NCBI GenBank assembly: GCA_032358255.1
Contig: JAULBX010000892.1
Span: forward strand, 1-64,000
Origin: Heterotrichella gracilis
Lineage: Eukaryota > Sar > Xanthophyceae > Tribonematales > Xanthonemataceae
Reading direction: 5' to 3'
DNA: 64,000 nt
Positions 38,067 through 48,700 of the stretch are shown one piece after another. Both the position numbers and the translations under genes were made by a program. The notes below the pieces were generated by a model. It saw only the letters and a list, made by a program, of their open reading frames with translations, searched no databases and was not told where the DNA came from. Every line of letters starts with the position of its first letter. The stretch's first letter is position 1.

Positions 38067-39739
38067 AGGGCTTGGCCTGGATGCATGGCACGCGTGGTGT
38101 GAGGTGGAGACTGGGGTGAGGCTCCTGAGGAACCTGAGGAGGGTTGCTGGGTTATGCTTAAGGGATGGGTTTGTCTCTGTTTGGAGCACTGGTTCTGTCA
38201 GACACCACCCGGGTGTGCAGAGTGGGAGGGATCTGCACTTTGACCCCCAAACTCTACACCTAGCCCAAGGAGAGCAAGCAGCCATGTGTCAGCCCGTTTC
38301 AGCTTTGCTCTGGAGGTGTCATATGACACACGTGGCGGGGACACAGCGTGGGGATTTTCTTATTGATATTGTCGTGGGCAGTGACAATGATCATCCACCA
38401 TATGCATGAATGACTTCATCCTGCATGAGCATGTGGACAACACACACATGTTTCAGAGACCTGGTGTGAGCATCCGCAAATCTCTGTCCAGACCATCTGA
38501 GTATTGTTTGGTTCCTCGTTTTTTCTCCATTTTTGCATGCATCACACAGTACGCAATGTATGTCTCCGGGTTTGGGGAGGTGTGGCACACAGTTGTACGT
38601 ATTGCCACAGCTGCCGTGGCCATGACCATTATATGTAGCCTTGGCTCTAGTATGTACCCATGACTACCGTAGTCCTCCGCTTGGCGCCGCTTTGGCTAAA
38701 CTAAATTTCTGACCAGCTTTGTAGTTCTATAATCTAGTACCACAACGCATCTAGTTTATTGAGTAGTACACGACTTGCAACGTATTTTCCCAATGTGGTG
38801 GGTATATGCAACTCGACTTTGCCCAGGAAGTTGCGAGGCGTAGCCTGGGTATATATTTTGAGTATGCTATAGCAAAGTGCTGGTGATCACTAAGCCAGTA
38901 CCCTAGCAATTCTCTTGATGAGTACCTGTTGTTGCTGCAATCATCCCATATGGATGATCATTTTTGTCATAGCAGCTGCACTCTAGCAGCACTCTCATAG
39001 CGACTCTCATTGTTTGTAGTTGCATTTTGGCAGTCCCACATAGCGTCCTACATGTCCATATCCAGTAGCATCATAAATGACAACATCAGGCGATGGCTGA
39101 CTGAGCCTATAGTGTACTGCAGCTTGGTAGCCAGACTTTGTAACGTCACAGCATTTAATTGGAAAGTGTCACGTCTCTGCCACAGTGGTGCCATGGTGCC
39201 AGCCAGTGGCCCCATAAGTCTGCTTCTGTGCGTCCCCTTCGGAAGGGGAAAACTTTCTTTTCCTGCTAAAGCCAAGGCACTGCTGGCAGTGCCCAGGGGG
39301 CGTGTTTCTGACGTGAAACATCGCGGGGTGTAGCTGGTTGGACCAGGTGTGGCCAGCCAACACCAGAATAAACCACATCGTGGTACCATTCCTATTCATT
39401 TGGCGTTTATTTTCTTTTCTTTTCTTTTCTTACAAAGCCAACTTGTGCACCTTGGAGGCGCCGAGCACAGTGTGCGGAGGGCGAGAAAGGTTCCCCTGCT
39501 TCACCTGGATAGCAAGTTTATGATTTATATGCCTGCTGCAGCAGTGTTTGCAGTCATTTCTGAGAGCCTCTGAGAGCTTGCCGCGCGGCACCCAACCCAC
39601 GCACTGCGGCTGGTCAATCCATGCTCCCTCAAACCTTTTGGTACACAACTCAGCTGCACAGCACACCATAGTCCGAGCGTGGCATAAAACAATTGTAATC
39701 ATGTTCCTGCGCCATGCAAACCTCCCTGACGCGTCCCCC
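38067..39739. other. Convergent 3' flanks of PEPCK and the BPG2-like gene
   Basis: About 1.67 kb without a recognisable exon, RNA gene or echo. It includes a TTTTC tandem run at 39413-39431 and ordinary AT-richer sequence. Polyadenylation sites of both genes should lie here, but I cannot place them. Confidence 0.5.
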
Positions 39740-42700
39740 TCATTTCCTCCCCCCCGCCTTGGCCCGCCTCCCACCGCCCTTCTTCTCCCCCTTGCCCACC
39801 CGATCAGCCGCATCCAGCCGCCGGCTCAAATCCTTGCCAAAGCCCGGCCGCTCAAACTCGCGCGCATAGTCCGGCACCAGCGCCCCGTGTGTGGTGATGG
39901 CCACCCCCGAGTGAGCCCACACGCGCAGCTCTGCTCGCCCGCTGATGCCCACGCCTACCCAGCCCAGACCTGCGCCAGAACCATCCACGTTGATGGAAAA
40001 ATGATAAAAGGGTAACCATTTTGACGCTGATAGTAAAAGCAGGAGTAAACGCAACCCAGGCCAAGCAGCAGGGATGGACACCCTAAGGAAGGGTTCCTGG
40101 TCCCAATCCATATTTTCTAAAGCTGGGGATGGATGCCTTTTAGGAAGTGTTCCTGGTTGCAATGCTTGATATTTCTTAGGGAAGTTGCTGCCACAATGCA
40201 CGGTCACCCTTAGGAGAGTTCCTGATTCCAACGCATGGACACCCTTAGGGAGGGTTGCTGGGCGTACCCAGCCACCCACACACATCAGCCATTCCCATGC
40301 CAGTCCCCCACCACCTTCCCATGCCACCACCCACCACCACCACCCACCCACCCACCTGCGATGGCAATATCCACAGTGCTCTCCCGCCACGAGGTGCCCT
40401 CCACCACCACATCAGTCCCCACCAGGGGCCCAAGCGCCTCGATTCGGTCCTCGTCACCAATGGGGGGGGTCAGGAGGGAGCCGACACACTTGCGGTACCT
40501 GCAAAATTGAAGGAATAAAATCAACAACATTGAAAAAACAAACTGAAAATTGAAAAAGGGGCACAGGAGGGATTGAGGAGGGAGTTCTCGCACTTGCGGT
40601 ACCTGGAAGGGGGCATTCATGTGCTTGTCAAACGGGGACTGTAATTCTTGAGACCCAAGCAGACCCAACCAAGCATCAGACCAGTCAGCCACGTATCCCC
40701 CACCCCCAAACCAACACCCGAAACACATCCCAGACGACCATGCAATCCCCACACTGCCCCCGTCCTCTCATCCGCATTCATAGTCTTTCCCAAATGGCAC
40801 AGCAGATCATCCGAGGCCCGAACAGTGAGGTAGAGTGTGGCACCCATGGCTTCTCCACCACATCCATCCTAATGCACCCCCTCCAAAAAGGAGACAAAAT
40901 AGACAACCAAAACGTTCCCAGCCATAAAAGGAAGACCAAACCCTCACCAAACCCTCACCTCTCATCGGCGTTCATGGTCTTTCCCAGGTGGCACAGCAGG
41001 TCATCCGAGGCCCACACAGTGAGGTAGAGGGTGGCTCCGGGGTTGTCCACCACGTCTATCCGCAGCACCCCACCCACCATCACGGTGGTCCCGGCGCCTG
41101 TGCGGAAGGTGCGGGGGCGCAACTTGGCCTTCGGCAGCAGCTGGCGTACCTGGAATGGAAAAATGGGGATCGTTAATCAATGAAAAGATTAAGTAATCAC
41201 CTGGCAAGAAACCATAGCCTGTAGCTGGTTGGTGGCGGTGGTGGTGTGAGGGTGTGGGTGGTGGTAATGGTGGTGGTGGTGGTGGTGGTTGCGCCTGTGC
41301 GGAAGGTGCGGGGCGCAGCTTGATCCTGGGGAGCAGCTGCCGCATCCGAAGTAGGAAAATAGCCATGTAACTCAAATTACAAAAAAAATCCATTGCTGCA
41401 AGGTCAAGGTTGTTTCTGACTCCAGAAAGTGTTCAGGGCAGGAGCAGGTTTCATCTGCAGGTGAAGGGTTAGATTTGTTTCCTAGTGAGGACCCATTCCT
41501 GTACTGGTCTAGGGCTTCGTTTAGCGTTCAGGGTTTTCAAGGGAAAAACACCTACCTCTGCGGGTGATAGGCGCGATGACAGCTGGTAGCTGTGTGGCAC
41601 GCCAGGGGTGTCAATCATCTTGCAGGCGGAGGGGAGGAGACCATCCACTCGCAGCATGCCTGGGAGGGGAGACACAACAGTGGTTAGGGACGGTTACAGT
41701 TTCTTTCCTTTGCATCCCCCCCTGGCGCTGCATTGAGTTGATCAACGAGGACTTGCCAGGATTATGTGCCCCCACCACCCACACGTCACCCATGTCCTAC
41801 CGCTTGTAACTCCCCCACCCACCCCCACACGACTGCCCCGCCATTGTCTACTTCCCCTGCACCCACCTAGCGTCGTCCCCGGGAGGGCAGCGGTGGTGAC
41901 GTCGCTCCCCCTGGGTAACCCCGCCTGGCGCCGCATGGAGTTGATCAAGGAGGACTTGCCGGCATTCTGCGCGCCCACCACCCACACGTCGCCCCGCTGG
42001 CCCACCAGGCCCCGCAGGGTCTGGAGCAGCCCCTCCACCCCTGTCCCCTTGATCGAGCTAACGCACGCCACTGCGGTGGGCTTGGGCAGGCCCGCTTGGC
42101 GCACCCGCGTGCGCGTCCACGCCTGCAAGGAGGGAAATCCATATGAATAGGAGGTATTGATTTTGAGAATATTGATCCCCGGGTTTCAGGGTTTAGGGTC
42201 TAGGCGCAGCGTCTGCAGCATGCTGCAGCCCCTCCACCCCTGTGTCCTTAATAAAGCTGACGCATGCCACAGCAGTGGGCTTGGGCAGGCCCGCTTGGCG
42301 CACGCGCGTGCGCGTCCACGCCTGCAAGGAGGAAAATAGGTTGTCTTAGTTATGTGAGAGTTTTAATTTTTAATTTAGGTTTTAGTCTACATGCAGACTA
42401 GTACAGCCCTGTGCCCATTGGACAGAGCTGACGCACGCCACCGCGGTGGGCTTGGGCAGGCCCACTTGACGCACCCGCGTCCACGCCTGAAGGGATGAAA
42501 GTCAATAAGAGGAGGAGGTTTACATTCTGTTAGATTCAATCCCTGCGTTTGCAGCAGCCCCTCCACACCTGTCTTCGTGATCGAGCTGGCGCAACCCACC
42601 GCGGTGGGCTTAGGATTTAGGGTGTAGTGGTTTACGCAGGCCCAGGGGGGCCAGAATGGGGCCTCTATCTCACCTCTAGGCGTGTGTAGGTGGCGGCAGC

Positions 42701-45024
42701 AGGCAGCAAGTCACACTTGTTGGCCGCAACCACAAACTTGACGTCAGGGGGGAGCGCCTCCGAGTCCTCGCCAGGGGGGAATATGGATCGAAGCGCCGCC
42801 CTGCAGAGCCAAATTCCTTTGTTAGTCAATTGCATTCCAGTGGTACAGCAGATGAGCATTCCGCCGTGCAACTGCTGGTGCCAACTTCCTCTGGCTTCCA
42901 CCAATTTACCGTGCATGGTTTCAAGATCCTTTGGGCGCCTCCACACACCTGCTTCCCATCACCTCACTGAAAGTCAAAGAAAGAAGGAAATCTAAACAAT
43001 GACAACAGACATTACAATGACGTACCTTGGAAGGGACCCGTCAAAGTCCATGATGTCCACCACGCACACCACCACGGATTTGCGGAACTGCTGCAGCGCG
43101 ATCTTGCGCCCCACCTTCTTGGCGAAATCAAACTCTGGCAGGGCTGCTTCGGCCTCCAGGCTCTTGACTTGCCTAACAGGCAATTGCATAAAACATAAGA
43201 ATAAAAAGAACAGATGCAATCGAGTAGTTGCATGGCCCTTCCAAACCAAGAGCGCTATATGCAAGCCCCACACCACATGGAAAAGTGAATAATGACCACA
43301 TGCTGCAGCTCGTTTTTGTGCTCACCCGTAGTGCCTCAGTGAGTAGCAGCGAGCACACAGCACCTTCATCTTCCCCCCCGTCTCCTCCTCCTCCTCCACC
43401 CCTTGGCGCCGCCCGCTGGTACCCGGCCGGCCATCCTCGTCCTGCAATGAGGAAGGACACATCGATAACATAAGTGAAATCCCAACAGCTCATGACAATC
43501 CCTCCCTGTCCTGCACCTATCCTGCCAATAACAAATAGATATATGTCGTACGCGGCCCGCTGCCAGCCGCTTACCCTGGCCGCCTTTCCTCGTCCAGCGC
43601 CGTGCAACAAGGAATATGATTTATATGATTTAATGTCAAACAGGCAAGTACCCAGCATTGCACTAATTGATGAAATTTATGCACTGACAGCCTCCTCAAA
43701 GATACTGCCGTGGCCATACACATGGACCTTACCAGCCAACCCTCCACCATGCTGTCGAAGCGCGACCAGTCGGCATCCGCCCCAGATGCTGGCTCGCCCC
43801 CCCCTTCTGCTTCAGCCTCTGCCGCCACATCTACAGGCGCCTCTGGGGATGACATAGCTGCCTCCTCAACATCCGGCTCCCCTTCATCGCCCATGGCTTC
43901 TTCATCCCCTCCTTCCTCGCCCTCCTCATCCTGGCGGCAATGCAGGACGTTGGGGTTAAAGATTGGGTTTTAGGGTTTTGGTTGAATGGTGCTGCGGCGG
44001 CGGTGTCTGACCGTGAGCAACCGTGATGTGTGATCAGTGCCCAAAGCTGTGTACTTGAGAAAATAGCTTGTGGCAGATAGGTGACAGGGACGTTGGCAGG
44101 CGCAAGTATGGGGTCGAAGAAGGGTGCAGATGGGGGGCAAATATTGGGAGATTGTGTGGGTGGGGGGGAGGAGAGAGGGCCTGGAGTCTGCGGTGCAGCG
44201 TGCCAAGGCATGTATGATGCGCCAACACGTGTACGTCATGGCATGGCGCAAATGGCATGGCGCACAATGGCATGGCGCACCTCGTCTTCGCCATACAATT
44301 GCTCCAGAATCCTCTTCGGAATCTGGAAATACCTGCACACAAATAGCATGAACTGCTTCAACCTTCTGCTGCTAGCACGCAGGCACATGGCCATCCAGGC
44401 TAAAACGGCGTGACTGCACGACTGTCATTAAATTCTGCCGCCACCATGCAATTCTGCCGCCACTTTCCAAATAAGTGTGCAAAAGCTGCATTGGCCTTAG
44501 AAGCAAGCATCCACCGCCAGTAATGTGTTCCCCCCTATGAATGCATATATGTAACCTCCTGTGCACTACCGAAACACCTGCACCCCCCACGTCCACCCTC
44601 CGGCAGATTCCACACTCGACCGCAGAAGCAACCCCCATCTCTGTAAGACACGTTTTTCATATGCATGCATATCTGCAAACGCCTGTGCAACCTGAAAACA
44701 TGTGCAAACGCAGATTTCTGCGGGCACCCACCCTGGTGCATCTGTGCTCTCCTGCTGTAGCTTGACACCACACCCAGAGCAAAACTCGGGAAGCTGCTCC
44801 TGAAGTTGGGCTTGAAGTTCATCAGCGAGGCTATCGCTTTCCGCGCCTGGCGGGGTGGCGGTGCACAGCACTCGAGCGCTGTGTGTGGGCCGGGTGGGGG
44901 GGTGGCGAGAGCGCCATGCGTCCCGTAGGGTGCAATACTGGGCGTAGCTGGTAGGGAAAGACTTGGTAAAGGAGCCCCTTCGTAGGCCCAGCAGCCTTGC
45001 GCCACTAGCCGCTAGTGCCTGCAT
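39740..45024 (-). CDS. BPG2: BPG2-like circularly permuted GTPase (YqeH family, plastid rRNA processing)
   Basis: Minus-strand exons are 45024-44732, 44332-44281, 43930-43733, 43441-43326, 43172-43026, 42800-42674, 42122-41867, 41659-41556, 41149-40959, 40498-40356 and 39969-39740, giving 618 residues in phase. After a transit peptide come a zinc-finger pair (FCSGCGVKLQ; VLCARCYSLRHYG), an acidic insert encoded by exon 3, VVDIMDFDGSLPR, and the GTP motifs in permuted order: G4 AANKCDLL, then G1 GAQNAGKSS, then PGTTLG and G3 DTPG. The C-terminal half has YLTVWASDDLLCHLGK, LLTPPIGDEDRIEALG and GLGWVGVGISGRAELRVWAH, as in plant BPG2. Plant BPG2 is needed for chloroplast 16S rRNA maturation; NOA1/RIF1 is the nearest alternative. 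It diverges from the EDR1-type kinase gene across 680 bases. Confidence 0.93.
40070..40260 (-). repeat. Minisatellite in BPG2-like intron 10
   Basis: A unit of 50-60 bp around GGACACCCT(T)AGG(G)A(G)GGTT(C/G)CTG recurs about four times, at roughly 40075, 40125, 40198 and 40236. It lies between exons 10 and 11 and has no obvious exon source. Confidence 0.7.
40580..40850 (-). repeat. Echoes of BPG2-like exon 10 start and exon 9 end
   Basis: 40585-40606 repeats the exon 10 start with acceptor (CACTTGCGGTACCTG; real 40487-40502). 40770-40850 repeats the exon 9 end (real 40961-41040): GGCACAGCAG(A/G)TCATCCGAGG and CAGTGAGGTAGAG are shared. Both are in intron 9. Confidence 0.9.
41288..41350 (-). 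repeat. Echo of BPG2-like exon 9 start
   Basis: GCGCCTGTGCGGAAGGTGCG then GGGCGCAGCTTGATCCTGGG and GAGCAGCTGCCG repeat exon 9 start (41093-41149). A (GGT)n run at 41226-41290 separates copy and exon. Confidence 0.9.
41708..41800 (-). repeat. Echo of the BPG2-like P-loop exon
   Basis: About 85 bp in intron 7 repeat the part of exon 7 that encodes the G1 motif (real 41921-41995). Translated on the minus strand, the copy reads GDVWVVGAHNPGKSSLINSM where the exon has GDVWVVGAQNAGKSSLINSM. It is truncated on both sides. Confidence 0.93.
42205..42612 (-). repeat. Three echoes of BPG2-like exon 7 start
   Basis: 42205-42332, 42405-42490 and 42545-42612 repeat the exon 7 start (real 42025-42127). 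GTGGGCTTGGGCAGGCCCGC, GACGCA(T/C)GCCAC and CGTCCACGCCTG(C)AAGG recur. The first two keep an acceptor context; the third covers only the inner part (CAGCCCCTCCACACCTGT). TTTAGGG-like runs lie at 42188-42199 and 42614-42628. Confidence 0.92.
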
Positions 45025-45704
45025 CCTGGGTGGCTAGCTCACACACGGGGTAGGTGGTACTGTGGCAGCGCGCACTAGTACGAGACCATGGGAGGGTGGT
45101 TGAATGCGGGCAATGCAGCTACGTGGGCGATGCCGTTACGTAAAACTGGACCTCAGTCGGTGCATCTGTGCAGGCACAAGCGGGTTGCAGGGCGTTACAA
45201 GCCAGTACTCACCCACTTCCGTAAGTCTTCCCTTTTCGCCGCCAGTCCGACAACTTGCTCGCTGTTCACGTGATATGACAGGGGGAGTGTCATACTTTTA
45301 CAAAAAACAACTCTCACAAGCTGTTTTTTTGCTGGGGGCTAAAAACAGCTCTGCCCAAAGCAAGCCTGGTTGTAATACGTGCCAAATAAGTCACCTGTGC
45401 GTGCTTCGTGACAAGGCGCAGTGCAGTTAGACATCGTATCCGGTTGATGTCTTGCCGCCAGCGTTGCTGTGTGGTAGTGAATGCATGAGGCCAGTCGTGT
45501 GGGGAGCACAACCTGTGCACGATTGCTGGTCACGATCGCTGGTCTGCACTCCCGTTTCCTCAGGTACAAGGGGCCACAGCCGTGCAAGTTTCCGCACAGT
45601 TTGTGGAGCGCACGGGCTGCGTATTGCCCATCGGGCTCCGGCCATCTTGTCTGCCAGGTCCTAGACTGACACCCAGTGGGAGCGCCCCTTTGTAGTATGC
45701 CACT
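45025..45704. promoter_or_regulatory. Divergent promoter region of the BPG2-like and EDR1-type genes
   Basis: 680 bases separate the two start codons. No exon is recognised. A palindromic-looking pair around 45295-45350 (AAAAACAACTC and a later GGGGGCTAAAAAC) and a T8 run at 45324 are the only visible marks. No clear TATA box was found. Confidence 0.45.
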
Positions 45705-48700
45705 ATGGTGTTAGGGCAGCTCAACCCCTTTAAGAGGCGGGGATCTCAGAGCAGTAACCTGGGTAGCACGGGCTTACGTTCCTGGTCCGGCGATGTGTAT
45801 GTCAGCCTGCCATCGGCGCTGGATTTCACGGAAGACTTTGAGTACCAAGTGGCTCTAGTGCAGAGCCTGGCGCTCGCCTCGCAGGCTCGGTTGCAAAGGG
45901 AAGCGGAGGAGGCCCAGACAGCCTTAGCCAAGCGGCTGTCGTTGGGAGCTAAGAACGGGAAGTCTGAAGCGCTGGCTTTCAAATATTGGGAGTCGAATTG
46001 GTGAGTAAACTTGCAGTTTTGGACTGGCCATCAGTTCGCGTGGTGCATGGCACCGATTCTGCACCTAGCAAACCGTCCTTACAGCAAACCTGCCACAACG
46101 CTGTCACATACCCTTGAGTATCACTGTGTTCTTTGTACACAAATGCACTTTCTTGCCACACGAAACACCGTGAATCGCCCTTTCGGTAATCCTTACCTAA
46201 GGTGGCGCAATGCACAATGACCACAGTAGTAGCGTACGTGACACCATGCTTGACGGGTGTCGGGATACCCCTGCAGCCTGACGTACGAGGACATCATCTC
46301 AGACGGCTTCTACGATGTCAGTGGCGACTTTCCAGAGCAGCAAGGCAACAAATTCCCATCCCTGGCTGAGCTGAAAAAGCTCACAGTCAAGGCAAACGAC
46401 TATCGAGAGGTAATTTCCCGGCACGTGACCCTCCATAAGTGCTGCTGTGGCTTGAAACCTTGTGGAGTGGGGAAAGTGGTCTCCTTTGGGTGCATCCACT
46501 TGGAAGGATTGAGGGATTGTATGCATGGGGTGGTGAATGGGCTTCGACCTTGGGCAGGGTTCTGTGGGAGGCAGGTGTGCATAGCTACTGCTAGTGGATG
46601 CGTTCTACCTATGGCAGGCATGGTACTGTTACTTGGTGGAGCAGTGAGCGGTGGAATGAACGCACACGGCAACCGGACGGTGTCAAAACCAGGGACACTT
46701 ACAAGTTGGGTATTTGGGACATCTCTCAGAACGATACACACCAAAGCGTGTGTTACTGGGGCAGGGTACAAGGGGAAGCGAGGGTAGGTAGGCCTAGGGC
46801 ATCGTGGGCTGAACTGAGTGTTAAGACCCTAGATCAACCAGGACCAACACAAGGGGACAGCAGGCCAAGTGGCTACTTGAGAAACTACTCTTTGCATATC
46901 GTGCTGTGACTCTTAGCAACCTCTATTGCTGTTGCTGACAAGGACCTACATCTTTTCTGGTGCAGGTGCTGTATGTGGACCATACAGAGGACCTAACGCT
47001 AGCTGGCCTAGACGAAGCGGCTGCTGGGGCTGTGTCAGCCTGTTTCGAGCGGGGCCCACTGGCCTGTGTGGAGGTAAGACGCATTGATAACCTCACTTAC
47101 AGTTAATACTCACAAGAAAGGCTTTGAGCCCAACAGGGCAGTGGCGGTACCCTGCGTGCGAAACATCTGTGCATCCACCAACAGTGGCTACTTGCAATGC
47201 TGCACAAACAGCTGCTGGGGCTTGGGTGCATTCACCAGCAGTGGCCACTAGCAGTGCTGCACAAGCGCCTGCTGAGGCGGTGCCAGCATGTTTCAAGAAG
47301 GGTAGGGTTTGAACCAGGGTTTCAAGACCCTGGCAAAGCTGGTGGCAGATGCCATGCCATGCCATGCCATGCTAGGGCCAGCGTAGGGCGTAGAGCAGTA
47401 CCGCTCCTGTTTGCCCCTGCCTCAGGGTCTAGGCTCAGGGTCTAGGGCTTTCCCTCCTAAACCATCTAAATTCCCTCCTAAACCCTCCTTTGCTGTAGCC
47501 TGCATGTATTGGCAGCCAACCGGTGCATCCCATAACTCCCTGCATCCCTGGTGCCGCAGGCCCTGGCCAAGCTTGTTGCGGATGCCATGGGCGGCGCCGC
47601 TCGATCGCATCGCCACCTGGTGGGCCGCTGGCGGGAGGCCGCAGATAGGCGCTGCCGGGAGCATCCAGATGCATCCATCGTGCTGCCGCTGGGCGAGATC
47701 CGGCATGGCACCTCGCGGCACCGCGCCCTGCTATTCAAGGTCCTAGCGGAGGCCTGCCAAATACCCTGCCGGGTGGTCAAGACGCCTGCAGGTGTGTGGA
47801 TGGCGTATTGCACAAAACATTGGTTCTTTTGCGGGGCGGTGTAGTGTAGGGCGGTTGGCGCAGCTGGGAATTTGCATATGCTTTGGCATGCCCCGCCTGG
47901 GCCAGACCCGGCACGGGAGCTCATGCCACTGTGCCCTGCTCGTCAAGGGAGCAGGCCATCTGAAACCCCAGACTGCACACCCTAAACCTCAAACAGGCTC
48001 CTTACCCACAGGCTTGGACGGGGACCAGTGCGCCATGGTCACGGTCCTCTCCAAGAAACATTGTAGACAGGCATTATAGTTCAAGGTTTAGCCTCACCAG
48101 CTTCTGAAACCACTGATCCTGGGGGTCGAGGGATTCACCTCACCATGTCTCCAAACCCTAAACCCTAAAACAGCTCCGTTACCCTTGCCGCAGGCCTGGA
48201 CGGGGACCCCCGCGCCATGGTCACGGTGCACATCCAGGGCAGCGACTACGTTGTGGACATGGTGACGCAACCCGGGCGGCACCGGCGGGTGGCAACCACC
48301 GCCGACCCCACCTCGCCTTCAGCCGGTGTGGGGATCAGCGCATTTGCATCCCCGGTGGGCTCCGACGGGGGTCCAGGGGAGCGGCCCCCTCTCACACCAT
48401 CGGATGCGCAGACGGATGACGACCCCGAGGATCGACCCGAGCTTCGGCCCGAGCTCCCGGATTTGATCCGGTTTGCGTCGGCGAGCAACCTGGGGGAGCG
48501 GTTTTGCTTGGGAGAGGCCTCGTCCCGGGGGGACGAGCAGGACTTGGACCTGATTCGGCTGGAGAGCGCGCGCCTGGAGGACTTGCCGGTGGGTGAAGGG
48601 GGTTAGGGTTTGGCGCTTAAGGTTTAGGGCTTGGTGGTGCATGACCAGGACCTGAATGAGCTGGAGAGCGCGCGCCTGGAGTACCTGCCGGTGGGTTTGG

